A stretch of DNA of 64,000 nucleotides. It comes from CADCVQ01 sp963705315. Lineage in GTDB: Bacteria > Actinomycetota > Thermoleophilia > Solirubrobacterales > Solirubrobacteraceae. Both the position numbers and the translations under genes were made by a program. The notes beneath the pieces were generated by a model that was not told the DNA's origin, did not search any database, and was given only the letters and a program-made list of their open reading frames with translations. This document shows, one piece after another, positions 17,436 to 25,819 of this stretch (position 1 is the stretch's first letter; the number at the start of each line of letters is the position of its first letter). The stretch is taken from NCBI GenBank assembly GCA_963705315.1, contig OY970068.1, positions 62,001 to 126,000 of the forward strand, in the 5' to 3' direction.

Positions 17436-18088
17436 CAGAGGCCGGCCGCGAGCAGCGTCGCCATGCGGCGCAGCGGTTCGTCCGCCTCGTCGGGCCAGTC
17501 GCCGACGTCGGCCGGCCACCACGCGTACTCGTCGTGCTCGGGATCCATCGACACCTCGGCGCCGTCGGGCAGCCACGCCAGGCCGACGACCATCACGAGC
17601 TGGTGGGGGAGGCGCACGAGCGCCTCGACGGTCAGCTCGGCGGGATCGACCGACCACTCCTCGCGCAGCTCGCGCGTGAGCGTGTGCGCCGGGCTCTCGC
17701 CGACGTCGACGGCGCCGCCGGCGCCCAGCGCCCAGCGCCCCGGCCACGAGGACAGCCACGGTGCGCGCCGGCCCGCCAGCCAGCGTCCGTCGGCCGCGCG
17801 CGTGACGGTCAGCGCGGCCATCGAGCCCGACGCGTCGCCTTCGACCAGGCGCAGCGCCCAGCGCATCGGCTGGAGCTCGAGCAGGAGGTGGCCACCGCGC
17901 TCGGCGTGATCGACGAGCCGCGCCGAGAGCCCGTCGTGACTCGGCGAACCGCGGTCGCGCAGCGCCTCGATCGCATCGTCCGCGGCCTCGGCGATCTTCG
18001 CGGGCGGGTCGTAGTGCTCCTGCTGCCAACGCGCGTGAACGCGGTCGACCGGCCAGTGGCCGCGAGCGAGGATGGCAGGCTCACGCAT
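17435..18088 (-). CDS. Nudix hydrolase
   Basis: A 217-residue protein with the Nudix box G-x5-E-x7-RELREEWS in residues ~130-152 (GAVDVGESPAHTLTRELREE); the usual Gly two residues after EE is Ser here. Nudix enzymes hydrolyse nucleoside diphosphates linked to another moiety, using Mg2+ bound by the box glutamates. An N-terminal ~100-residue region (GHWPVDRVHARWQQEHYDPP) is not part of the minimal domain. Start ATG 18088 was chosen because upstream in-frame sequence is Arg-rich and overlaps the divergent promoter. Substrate unknown. Confidence 0.75.
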   Translation of the reverse strand: MREPAILARGHWPVDRVHARWQQEHYDPPAKIAEAADDAIEALRDRGSPSHDGLSARLVDHAERGGHLLLELQPMRWALRLVEGDASGSMAALTVTRAADGRWLAGRRAPWLSSWPGRWALGAGGAVDVGESPAHTLTRELREEWSVDPAELTVEALVRLPHQLVMVVGLAWLPDGAEVSMDPEHDEYAWWPADVGDWPDEADEPLRRMATLLAAGL

Positions 18089-18151
18089 CGGTTCAACGAT
18101 AGTTCGCCAACCGCACGACGGAGTTGCTCGCACAGGACCAGCCCGCGGCGC

Positions 18152-18212
18152 GTGCGGGTCCTCGTGACGGGCGGCTCGGGCTTCCTCGCGTCGCACGGCG
18201 TCGACCACTTCG
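18152..18212 (+). pseudogene. Fragment of a NAD-dependent epimerase/dehydratase
   Basis: From the GTG at 18152 the frame reads VRVLVTGGSGFLASHGVDHF, which is the N-terminal Rossmann strand and glycine motif (GGSGFLASH) of extended short-chain dehydrogenases. It then loses similarity before the next gene at 18247. Only about 20 codons survive, so this is a remnant. Confidence 0.45.
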
Positions 18213-18246
18213 CGCAGCCCGCTCCCGGCGGCATTAGCCTCGAAGG

Positions 18247-19863
18247 ATGCGACGCCGCAAGCACTGGGGCTGGGGCTATGAGGACGACGCCTGGGCGCCC
18301 GAGCAGCTGCGCGCGGCGATGCCCGGGCTGGAGGAGCACCTGCGGATCACCGGCGCGACCGACATCGAGACGCCGGTCGCCCTCGAGGACGTCGTGCTGG
18401 CGCAGCCGCGCCTCGCGCCGCCTCCGGAGCTGGAGGAGATCTGCGCGACCGACGCGCACGCCCGCGCGACGCACGCCTGGGGCAGGTCCTACGCGGACAT
18501 CGTGCGCGGCTTTCGCGGCCGCTTCGACTTCCCGCCCGACGTCGTCGCGCGCCCCCGCGGCGAGCGCGACGTCGAGGCGGTGCTCGAGTGGGCGGCGGCC
18601 GCGAACGCCGCGGTGATCCCGTACGGCGGCGGCACGAGCGTGGTCGGCGGCGTCCAGTGCGAGATCCCCGCACGTTTCGACGGCGCCGTGTCGCTCGACC
18701 TCGGCGCGATGGATCGCGTGCTGCAGATCGACGACATCTCGCAGGCCGCGAACATCCAGGCCGGCGCGCTCGGGCCCGTACTGGAGAAGCAGCTCAAGGC
18801 GCTTGACCTGACGCTGCGCTTCTATCCGCAGTCCTTCGAGCTCTCCACGCTCGGCGGCTGGATCGCCACGCGCGCGGGCGGGCACTTCGCGACGGCCGAG
18901 ACGCACATCGACGACCTCGTCGAGTCGATCCGCGCGATCACCCCGGCGGGCGCGTGGCAGTCGCGCCGCGTGCCCGGATCGGGCGCCGGCATCTCACCCG
19001 ACAGGATGCTGCTCGGCTCGGAGGGCACGCTCGGCGTCATCACCGAGGCGTGGGTGCGCGTCCGCCCGCGGCCGCAGGCGCACTCGCTGGCGGCGGTGCG
19101 CTTCGCCGAATTCCGGTCCGGCGTCGATGCGCTGCGCGCGATCTCCCAGTCGGGACTGCGGCCGTCCAACTGCCGCCTGATCGATGCCGAGGAGGCGCGC
19201 ATGACCGGCGCCGCCGACGGCACCGCCGCGCTGCTCGTGCTCGGCTTCGAGGCGGCGACCGAGGCGCTGCTGCCGGTCGGCGAGCTGCTCGACCGCGCGC
19301 TCGCGCTGTGCGCCGACGAGGGCGGCGAATGGGACGACTCGACAGTCCGCCGGCCGCGCTTCACCGGCGACAAGGGCAGCGGCTCGGGCGGCGACGCCGT
19401 CGGCGCCTGGCGGGCGGCGTTCTTCCGCGCGCCGTACCTGCGCGACGCGTTCGTCGCGATGGGGATCCTGTCGGAGACGTTCGAGACCGCGATCACCTGG
19501 GAGCGCTTCGGCGCGCTGCACGCGGCGGTGAGCGCCGCCGCGGCCGAGGCGATCGGCGAGGGCGGCCGGGTGACGTGCCGCATCTCCCACGTCTATCCCG
19601 ACGGGCCGGCGCCGTACTTCACCGTCCTCGCGGCGGCGCGCCGCGGCGAGGAGCTCGAGCAGTGGGCGCAGATCAAGCGCGCCGCGACGGACGCGCTCGT
19701 CGGCGCGGGCGCCACGATCACGCACCACCACGCGGTCGGCCGCGATCACCGGCCGTGGTACGACGACCAGCGTCCCGAACCGTTCGCGGCGGCGCTGCGC
19801 GCGGCCAAGGCGGCGGTCGATCCGGCGGGGCGGCTCAACCCGGGGGTCTTGATCGACTCCTGA
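18247..19863 (+). CDS. FAD-binding oxidoreductase, alkyl-DHAP synthase-like
   Basis: A 538-residue flavoprotein of the FAD-linked (VAO/PCMH) type. The start MRRRKHWGWGYEDD and the FAD segment IPYGGGTSVVGGV (residues ~120-132), plus LSTLGGWIATRAGGHFAT and GSEGTLGVITEAWVRVRP, match alkylglycerone-phosphate synthase and related oxidases. The C-terminus has the ITHHHAVGRDHRPWY His-rich active-site segment and ends with LNPGVLI. Alkyl-DHAP synthases make ether lipids; bacterial homologues of this type often have unknown substrates. The ATG follows a TAGCCT -10-like box by 6 nt, suggesting a leaderless transcript. Confidence 0.85.
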   Translation: MRRRKHWGWGYEDDAWAPEQLRAAMPGLEEHLRITGATDIETPVALEDVVLAQPRLAPPPELEEICATDAHARATHAWGRSYADIVRGFRGRFDFPPDVVARPRGERDVEAVLEWAAAANAAVIPYGGGTSVVGGVQCEIPARFDGAVSLDLGAMDRVLQIDDISQAANIQAGALGPVLEKQLKALDLTLRFYPQSFELSTLGGWIATRAGGHFATAETHIDDLVESIRAITPAGAWQSRRVPGSGAGISPDRMLLGSEGTLGVITEAWVRVRPRPQAHSLAAVRFAEFRSGVDALRAISQSGLRPSNCRLIDAEEARMTGAADGTAALLVLGFEAATEALLPVGELLDRALALCADEGGEWDDSTVRRPRFTGDKGSGSGGDAVGAWRAAFFRAPYLRDAFVAMGILSETFETAITWERFGALHAAVSAAAAEAIGEGGRVTCRISHVYPDGPAPYFTVLAAARRGEELEQWAQIKRAATDALVGAGATITHHHAVGRDHRPWYDDQRPEPFAAALRAAKAAVDPAGRLNPGVLIDS

Positions 19864-19889
19864 ACCGGCGATAGGTTTCACGACTTCGC

Positions 19890-20306
19890 ATGGCAGCTGA
19901 CACGTCGAAGATCGCCGCCAACCTGCGCGCCTTCCGGATCGGGGTCAACTCGCATGACCGTGAGAACCCGACGCACACCGCCCACGGCATCGGCCTGAAC
20001 CCGTTCGACATGGAGCGGCTCGGCTTCGACGAGGGCGAGGAGATCTTCCCGGGGATCACGATCCAGGCCGACAGCGGCGTGACCGGCAACTTCCGCGTGC
20101 TGTGCGACGGCGATCACCTCGAGGAGCTCGAGGCCGAGGAGTCCGAGGTCATCGAGGCGGTCTCGACGCAGCCGGCGATGGTGCCGGTTGGGGTACCTAA
20201 GGTGACGTCGCCGGAAGGTCGCCGTACCACCCGCTGCGCGGGCGGTGCCAGGCGACCGGACGGCGAAACTCTGTTGCCTTCACGCGAGGACGAGCGTCTG
20301 ACTTGA
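19890..20306 (+). CDS. Hypothetical protein with repeat-derived C-terminus
   Basis: A 138-residue acidic protein. Residues ~1-95 are well behaved (ANLRAFRIGVNSHDRENPTH, GLNPFDMERLGFDEGEEIFPG, GNFRVLCDGDH) and look like a compact beta-rich domain; I do not recognise the family. From about residue 105 the coding sequence runs into repeat copy B (20201-20270) and becomes Arg/Pro-rich with low coding character. The true protein may have ended earlier before repeat insertion. It follows the flavoenzyme by 26 nt and may be in the same transcript. Confidence 0.55.
   Translation: MAADTSKIAANLRAFRIGVNSHDRENPTHTAHGIGLNPFDMERLGFDEGEEIFPGITIQADSGVTGNFRVLCDGDHLEELEAEESEVIEAVSTQPAMVPVGVPKVTSPEGRRTTRCAGGARRPDGETLLPSREDERLT
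20201..20270 (+). repeat. TGTGACGTCG-hairpin-GCGAAACCC element, copy B (long-stem variant)
   Basis: GGTGACGTCG, CCGGAA, then GGTCGCC (20217) and GGCGACC (20251) enclosing an extra CCACCCGC/GCGGGCGG inner hairpin, then GGCGAAACTC. It is the same architecture as copies A, C, D and E but with a longer stem region. It lies inside the 3' part of the preceding reading frame. Confidence 0.7.
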
Positions 20307-20459
20307 GGGGGACGGGCGGTATGGGGCGCGCGCGGCCTGGGAGGAGCCGCGCGCGCCCCGCCCACGCCCGCGTTCGGTCTGCGGCGTCGCCGGTGAGAGT
20401 GCGGGATCCGTCGAGGAGCTGCACAGTGAGCTCCGGGTGCCGGACGGTCCTACAGCGCG

Positions 20460-20575
20460 TGTCGCCTATGCAGCGCCATAGGCAGCAAGTTCGACACGCA
20501 CCCGTCTGACAGGCTCAACGCAGGCGAACGATGTCGCCTATGCAGCGCCATAGGCAGCAACTTCGACACGCACCC
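20460..20575. repeat. Two copies of a CCTATG/CATAGG nested hairpin
   Basis: Two 44-bp copies (20460-20503 and 20532-20575) differ at one base: TGTCG, CCTATG-cagcgc-CATAGG, CAGCAA-G/C-TT, CGACA, CGCACCC. The outer TGTCG/CGACA and inner CCTATG/CATAGG pairs can form a nested stem. Related pairs occur at 37529 and 37592, and a single copy at 44019. Copy 2 overlaps the end of the DUF2442 gene and supplies its stop. Confidence 0.75.
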
Positions 20576-20927
20576 ACGGTGCGCCTATTCGCGCGGAGCG
20601 CAACCGCTTCGGCGCGGTGAGCCGCCGCCGCTCAGGCGGCTGAATGACCCGTCGTGGCAGCGCTTGTCCGGATGCCGGCGCTTGGTCTCCGCGCAGTACA
20701 TCGGGATCAAGATCGATGTCGCCGGGCCACACGATCGTGCCGAACTCCGAATCGACCGCAACAGCCTCAAAGACGCTGCGGTCGTCGCGAACCGGGGCGA
20801 AGACGCCGCCGGCCTCGAACAAACCGGCGAGATCGACCTCGTGCACGGCGCCGTCGCCGAACGTCAGCCGCACCCAGCGCTCGGCGAGCGGGTCAACGTC
20901 AGTGATGGTTGTACGCGAGGCGGTCAT
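20538..20927 (-). CDS. DUF2442 domain protein (possible antitoxin-like partner)
   Basis: A 129-residue protein. Residues ~10-80 match DUF2442: DVDPLAERWVRLTFGDGAVHEVDL, then FAPVRDD and VWPGDIDLDPDVLRGD. Residues after ~85 are Arg-rich and fall partly in the adjoining repeat, which gives the stop. DUF2442 genes commonly lie next to DUF4160 genes, as here, and the pair has been suspected to be a toxin-antitoxin-like module; function is unproven. Its ATG overlaps the stop (ATGA) of the frameshifted DUF4160 gene upstream. Confidence 0.7.
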   Translation of the reverse strand: MTASRTTITDVDPLAERWVRLTFGDGAVHEVDLAGLFEAGGVFAPVRDDRSVFEAVAVDSEFGTIVWPGDIDLDPDVLRGDQAPASGQALPRRVIQPPERRRLTAPKRLRSARIGAPWVRVEVAAYGAA

Positions 20928-21249
20928 GGCAGCGGCGCGATCGGCGCCGGCTGCTCAGGAACCTGGATTCGCTCCCAGTTGGCGGCGAGCTCGTCGCGAT
21001 GAATCGACGCCCATTCTCGCACCATCCGCAACGCCCGTCGGGCAACGCGCCCCGAACGATCTCGCCGGTCGCGATCGCGATGACCGCCTCCTCACCCGCG
21101 GACACCGCGTGGAAATGCGGCGGCGCATTATCCGCGAAGTACATCCGGACCACGATCCCGTAGAAGCGACTGATCGTCGGCACACCACCAGCATCGTCGC
21201 GACGACGGATGCCAAGCTCCGCGACCAGCGCTTGCCAGCTCTGCCTCAC
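20924..21249 (-). pseudogene. DUF4160 domain gene with a frameshift
   Basis: The N-terminal part reads VPTISRFYGIVVRMYFADNA, then PPHFHAVSAGEEAVIAIATG and EIVRGALPDG, a clear DUF4160 pattern. Near 21034-21045 the frame breaks; a second frame then reads RALRMVREWASIHRDELAAN and WERIQVPEQPAP, which is the expected DUF4160 ending, and stops with TGA overlapping the DUF2442 ATG. A single indel in a GACGGGCG stretch explains this. The GTG start at 21249 directly abuts the DUF427 stop; an alternative GTG start is 21183. It could be a true mutation or a sequence error. Confidence 0.7.
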
Positions 21250-22032
21250 TCACGACAGCTCGACGTCCAAGCCCTCAGCGATGAAGCACACGAGGCCCGC
21301 GATCTTCATCGCCTCGGCGCGCGGCAGCTCGTAGGTGACCGCGCCGTCCTCGAAGACCTCGCCGCCGGCGTGCACGTGCCAGTACGTCGCCTCGCCCTTG
21401 TAGGGGTCGACCGTGCGCGTGCGGCTCGGCGCGAGGCGCCCGGCCTGCACGACGCCCGGCGCCATGTAGGCGCGCACGGGCTCACCGGTCTCGAACAGCA
21501 GCCGCGGGCGCTGCACCGTCGCGATGACGTCGTCGCCGACGCTGATGCGCGCCGGGCGCGAGCTCGGGTACACGTCGATGCGGTGGTACGGGTCGCGCAG
21601 GTGGCCGACGACCTCCTCGTCCTCGACGAGCCAGCGGTCGGCCTTGTCGAAGTACATGGCAGCGAATCCCTTCAGCCACGCCGCACGCTCGATCGGCTCC
21701 TCGTAGGCCCAGACGGCGTCCTCGCGCATGTCGTCGCCGGCGCGAACCGACCAGTACGTCGCGTCGCCCTTGAACGGGCAGTGCGTCGTCGTCGTCGAGC
21801 GCTCCATGACGGACATGTCGTAGTCCGCCAGCGGCACGTACGCGACCGGTCGGATTCCGGTCTCGTGCATGAGCTTCGCCTGGGTCGTGTCGAGGACAAG
21901 GTGATCGCCGACGTAGGCGCGCAGCCGGCGCGCATCGGGCTCGAAGAGCATGCGGTGCGGCGGCGAGTCGATCGTGTAGTTCGTCTCGGCCGCGCGGCCG
22001 CTGAGCGGGCCGGAGCCCGTCGTCAGGCTCAT
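21250..22032 (-). CDS. DUF427 domain protein (two-repeat)
   Basis: A 260-residue protein made of two DUF427 repeats. Repeat 1 (~20-125) has TTHCPFKGDATYWSVRAG and AVWAYEEP; repeat 2 (~150-250) has VDPYKGEATYWHVHAG and AVTYELPRAEA. The conserved Y-K/F-K-G-x-A-x-Y-W motif is present in both. The family is widespread in Actinobacteria, proteobacteria and fungi; its biochemical role is unknown. The ATG overlaps the Ppx/GppA stop (ATGA), and the stop is followed immediately by the DUF4160 GTG, so the four genes form a tight operon. Confidence 0.82.
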   Translation of the reverse strand: MSLTTGSGPLSGRAAETNYTIDSPPHRMLFEPDARRLRAYVGDHLVLDTTQAKLMHETGIRPVAYVPLADYDMSVMERSTTTTHCPFKGDATYWSVRAGDDMREDAVWAYEEPIERAAWLKGFAAMYFDKADRWLVEDEEVVGHLRDPYHRIDVYPSSRPARISVGDDVIATVQRPRLLFETGEPVRAYMAPGVVQAGRLAPSRTRTVDPYKGEATYWHVHAGGEVFEDGAVTYELPRAEAMKIAGLVCFIAEGLDVELS

Positions 22033-23558
22033 CGGTTTGGTGCCTGCACCTTCAGCTTGCGGTGAAACGCGCGAGCGAACAGATCGACCTCGCGCTCGAC
22101 GGCCCAGCGCTCGACGCTCGCGGTGCCGTCGGCCTCGAGCTCGAGGCGGATCGTGCCGTTGTCGGATTGCACGTGCGCGGCGTGGACGGTCTGGTCGCGG
22201 CTGCGCTCGAGGTCCTCGGCGAGGCGCAGCAGCGTCGCCAGCCGGTCGAGCCTCTCGGCGTCGCCCTCGGTCGCGAGCGGCTCGAGCTCGCCGAACTCCG
22301 GCGTCCCCTTGCGGTGATAGCGCGCCGCCTGCGCGATGAGCGCGACCTCGCGCGGCTCGAAGCCCGCCAGCCCGGCATTGAGGATGAGGTAGCGCGAGTG
22401 CTTGTGGTGGTCGTCGTAGTCGACGGACATGCCGATGTCGTGCAGCACGCTGGCGGAGACGAGCAGCTCGCGCTCGATCGGGTCGCCGGGGTGCAGGCCG
22501 GCCGCGGCCAGCTGGTCGAAGAGGTCCGTGGCGAGGCGCGTGACGTGTTCGGTGTGCGCCGGATCGACGTGGTAGCGCGCGGCGAGATTCACGACGCTCG
22601 ACCGCCGCACGTCGTCGAAGAGTGGCGGCTCGCCGTCGAGGTAGGAGTCAAAGAAGATGCCCTCCCGCAGGCCGGCCTCCGTGACCTCGATCGCCGCGAA
22701 CGCACCGATGTCGAGCACCGATCGCACGACGATCGCGCCGGCCAGGATGAGGTCGGCGCGGGCGTACTTGATGCCCTTCAGGCTGCTGCGCTCGGAGGCG
22801 GGGAGGTCCGCAAGCTCGTGGATGAGGTCGTCGAGCGCGTCGCGCTCGATCTTGAAGCCCTGCACCCCGACCGACGGCTCACCGGCCTTGGCCTGCGCGG
22901 CGGCGGCGAGGTTGCGCATGGTGCCGCCGATGCCGACGATCCGCCGCCCGGAGCGCGGCAGCCAGGCGGCGGCTTCGTCGAGCGTCTCCTCGACGTGCGC
23001 GCGCAGCGCCTTGCGTTCCTTCTTGGACCGTCCCTCGTCCTCTGACAGGAAGTGCTCGGTCATGCGCACGGCACCGAGCGGCCAGGAGCCGAGCTGGCCG
23101 GCGTGCCGACCCTTGACCTCGACGAGCTGCAGCGAGCCACCGCCGAGGTCGAATACCGCGCCGTCGGAAAGCGTCGTCGAGTTGACGGCGGCGAGATAGC
23201 CGAACCGCGCCTCCTCCTCGCGCGGGAGGACGCGGACGTCGAGGCCGGTCTCGCTCTTCACGCGGTCAAGGAACACCTGCTGGTTGGACGCGTCGCGGAT
23301 CGCGCTGGTCGCAACCGCGCGGACGTCGGGCGCCTCGATGCCCTGCGCGCGGCAGAAATGCGCAAAGACGTCGATCGCCTGGAGCGCTCGCCTCATCGGC
23401 TTGGCGCCGAGCTCGCCGCTCGCCTCGAGCCCCTGCCCGATCCGCACCGCCTCGTAGATCTCGTCGGTCCGTTTCCACCACCCGTCGGCGTCGGTGAAGA
23501 CAACAAGCCGGAACGAGTTCGAGCCGAGGTCGATGACTGCGGTGCGTTGCTCGGCCAC
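22029..23558 (-). CDS. Ppx/GppA exopolyphosphatase / ppGpp phosphohydrolase family
   Basis: A 509-residue protein. The N-terminal ASKHA domain has AVIDLGSNSFRLVVF (phosphate 1 loop), ATSAIRDASN, the catalytic-glutamate region REEEARFGYLAAVN and FDLGGGSLQLVEV. A C-terminal HD-type helical domain (~310-500) has SVLHDIGMSVDYDDHHKHS with conserved His-Asp. Family members hydrolyse polyphosphate or pppGpp to tune the stringent response. I placed the start at GTG 23558, where AEQRTAVIDLG begins as in homologues; an AGGATA-complement -10 box (TATCCT) lies 8 nt upstream, so it may be leaderless. Confidence 0.9.
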   Translation of the reverse strand: MAEQRTAVIDLGSNSFRLVVFTDADGWWKRTDEIYEAVRIGQGLEASGELGAKPMRRALQAIDVFAHFCRAQGIEAPDVRAVATSAIRDASNQQVFLDRVKSETGLDVRVLPREEEARFGYLAAVNSTTLSDGAVFDLGGGSLQLVEVKGRHAGQLGSWPLGAVRMTEHFLSEDEGRSKKERKALRAHVEETLDEAAAWLPRSGRRIVGIGGTMRNLAAAAQAKAGEPSVGVQGFKIERDALDDLIHELADLPASERSSLKGIKYARADLILAGAIVVRSVLDIGAFAAIEVTEAGLREGIFFDSYLDGEPPLFDDVRRSSVVNLAARYHVDPAHTEHVTRLATDLFDQLAAAGLHPGDPIERELLVSASVLHDIGMSVDYDDHHKHSRYLILNAGLAGFEPREVALIAQAARYHRKGTPEFGELEPLATEGDAERLDRLATLLRLAEDLERSRDQTVHAAHVQSDNGTIRLELEADGTASVERWAVEREVDLFARAFHRKLKVQAPNR

Positions 23559-23602
23559 GGGCTTCGAGGATAGATGGCGGTCCGGGCGGAGCAGGAGAGC
23601 GA

Positions 23603-23653
23603 GCGCGCGACCGCGACCGCGAGGTCGCGCGCCGTGCCGGGCGTCGGCACGGC
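23603..23653. terminator. Two adjacent strong hairpins
   Basis: GCGCGCGACC/GGTCGCGCGC (10-bp perfect arms, 23603-23632) is followed at once by GCCGTGCC/GGCACGGC (8-bp arms, 23631-23653). They lie between the PIN-domain gene remnant and the Ppx/GppA promoter, and probably ended the PIN gene transcript. Confidence 0.5.
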
Positions 23654-23755
23654 GTCGTGGCGTGACGGCAACTGCTCGCGATCGGCTCAGCCCGCGCGCC
23701 GTCGACGGGTGACTCAGCAAGGGCCGACCTCGGCTGGCACGACCGACCGGTGATC

Positions 23756-23898
23756 TCAGAGCTCGACGATGTCGAGCTGCTCGTCGCGGGCCATTGCGAC
23801 GAGCATCGCGTCCAGCGTGGCGATCGAGTCACCCGGGTCGGTGCATGCAAGCAATGCACAGTTCACCAATGACACCGGGCGACGCGTGCGGTGATAAT
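23756..23898 (-). pseudogene. VapC-like PIN-domain gene, C-terminal half
   Basis: Read on the minus strand from the transposon edge, this is HRTRRPVSLVNCALLACTDP, then GDSIATLDAMLVAMARDEQL and DIVEL, ending in TGA. PIN toxins end in just this way (VSLADC..LA.., then an acidic-residue helix and a final VxxL strand). The other part of the gene lies across the transposon at 33875-34085. Joining the two at one ATAAT copy gives an uninterrupted frame. Confidence 0.75.
23894..23898. repeat. Left 5-bp target-site duplication (ATAAT)
   Basis: ATAAT directly abuts the left terminal repeat and is repeated at 33875-33879 beside the right one. Five bases is the usual Tn3-family duplication length. Confidence 0.85.
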
Positions 23899-23937
23899 GG
23901 GGTGCCGTTAAAAAACGTCGCACCAGGTGACAAGTAG
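23899..23937 (+). repeat. Left terminal inverted repeat of the Tn3-family element
   Basis: It begins GGGGTGCCGTTAAAAAACGT and matches the complement of 33836-33874 at 34 of 39 positions. GGGG is the usual outer end of Tn3-family repeats. Confidence 0.92.
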
Positions 23938-23969
23938 CCGGATCGGACGCGCTGTGTGTGGAGCGCGGT

Positions 23970-25623
23970 TCAGACCGTCTCGTCGTCGCTCTCCGCCGGC
24001 GAGGCCTGGCTGAGGGCGAGGCGCTTGGTCATGTTGAGCGTGATCTCGCCGTAGGGTCGGACGTGCGCCCAGAACAGCGCGGTGAGGCCGCGGTGGTCTT
24101 CGGCGGTGAGCACGCCCTGCCATTCGGGCTCGGCGAGGATGTCCTGGAGCATCAGCGTGTTCACGTAGACGAGCGCGGCTTGGAGGATGTGCAGGGCGAG
24201 CATCCCGAGTTGTTGCTGGTCGCGCCGGTTGGTTGCGAACTCGCCGCTCTTGCCGAAGAAGATGACGCCGTTGACGCGGTTCCAGGACTCGAAGCGCGTC
24301 GTTGAGCGCGGCGAGCTCGGTGCGCATCTCCTCCCGCAGCCCGGCGGTGAAGACGGCAGGGTCCAGGGGCTTGCGCAGCTTGTCGTAGTGCTCGGCTCGG
24401 TGGACCTCGAAGTCGGCCGGGAGGTCCTCGTCGGGGTTTCGCCATTCGTGCGCGCCGACGACCCAGATCTCCTTGCAGCGCAGCCGCTCGCGCAACGCTT
24501 GAATGACGCGCGCCTCGTAGACGCCACGCACCACGCGGGCCCGGCCACGCGAGTCGGTCTTGGTCAACAGCTCGGTCCAGTCGGCGTTGACGGCGCCGTC
24601 CAGGACGACGTGCTCGCCGAGCGGGTAGTACGTGCCGCCGTGGTGGGCGTAGCGGACGATCAGTCCGAGGGCGTCGATGACGGGCTGATGCGTGGTGTTG
24701 TTGGATCTGAACTCGAGCACGCCGAGCAGCCGGATCAGGCCGCGCCGGTAGTGGTTGGTGTAGGAGGCCTTGAAGACCTTGCGCTTCTGACGCTGATACT
24801 CCGAGCCGGTCGCGCGGTACTCCTTGACCAAGTCGGTCAGCGTCGCCTCGCCGCCGACGACCGGGTAGATCACCTCCCGGACGCTGTCGTCCGGGGTCTT
24901 GAGGGAGGCTTCGGCGATCTTGCGCAGCATCGCGTCCTTGCCGCGAACGCGGCGGAAGTCCTTGACGAACTCCTCGACGACCTTCTGCTCGGCATGTGCG
25001 TTGATCCTGTGGATCGTCGAGATGAGCAGCTGCGCGAGCGTGTCGGTGACCTCCCGCTCACGCAGGACCAGCAGCGCGCATAACAAGGCGAGCCTGGTCG
25101 GCCGGGGATGCTCGCGCAGATGGCTGGGCGACTCGACCATCGCTCGGGCCCGCCAGCCCGCGACGATCTTCGGCGCGACGCCGGCGAACAGGTCGCCGGG
25201 GAGCCCGATCGCTCGGATCGCCTCGAGCTTTGAGATCTCGACGAGCATCGTGTCCAGGCTCACGTTGCCCGGTGCCGACTTGATTACGGCCAGCACATCC
25301 TCACCGTCATCGTGCTCGTCATCGCTGTTTGCGATCAGCGCCTGGACGCGCTTGGCCGCAGCCACGCCGACACGGTCGGCGACAAGCGCCAGCAGCGCCT
25401 GTTCGGCTTGATAGAGCGCCGACCTGACGATCTCGGCGAGCCTGTCGGGGGTGGGCGGCTCGATCAGTTCCGCGCGACAGCGCGCGAGCAACTGCTCGTG
25501 AACGCGGTCGTGGCCGCGCTCGACGCCGGCGACGTGCTCCGTTAACCACGCCGTCAACGGGTCGGCGTCGGTGACACTGCATTCCCTGAAGCCCGCGTAG
25601 GCACGGCTCTCCGTGCGGTGGCG
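23970..25623 (-). pseudogene. tnpA: Tn3-family transposase, 5'-truncated and internally deleted
   Basis: One frame (25623 down to ~24300) covers the middle of a Tn3 transposase: PLTAWLTEHVAGVERGHDRV, YRRGLIRLLGVLEFRSNNTT, LGLIVRYAHHGGTYYPLGEH. A second frame (~24300 to 23970) carries the C-terminal end: FESWNRVNGVIFFGKSGEFA, TNRRDQQQLGMLALHILQAA, LTALFWAHVRPYGEI. The join at ~24286-24302 skips the several-hundred-residue catalytic region expected between them and is out of frame. The N-terminal ~90 residues (DUF4158 region) are also missing, cut off by a stop at 25624. The protein cannot be active. Confidence 0.88.
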
Positions 25624-25684
25624 CTAGCGCCTGGGCGGAAAACCCGGGTCTTGCCGCGCTGACGGGTGTGGAACAGATTGCCGA

Positions 25685-25819
25685 TCAGACGCTCTCAGTG
25701 TCTCGAAGCGCTGCGACCTGTCGGTGGCGGCGGGCCGCTTCGATCGCGTCGATGGGTAGAAAGAGTGGGCAGCCGACGTGGTCCTCGCGGTGCAGCAAGT
25801 TGTTGGCGATGACGGTCAC
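25685..25819 (-). CDS. Short ORF coupled to the membrane protein gene
   Basis: A possible 44-residue product beginning MTVIANNLLHREDHVGCPLF and ending RHRQVAALRDTESV. The GTG start overlaps the TGA of the membrane protein gene by 4 nt (GTGA), which favours a real coupled gene. It may be only the beginning of a longer gene cut by the deletion that truncated tnpA. No family recognised. Confidence 0.35.
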   Translation of the reverse strand: MTVIANNLLHREDHVGCPLFLPIDAIEAARRHRQVAALRDTESV

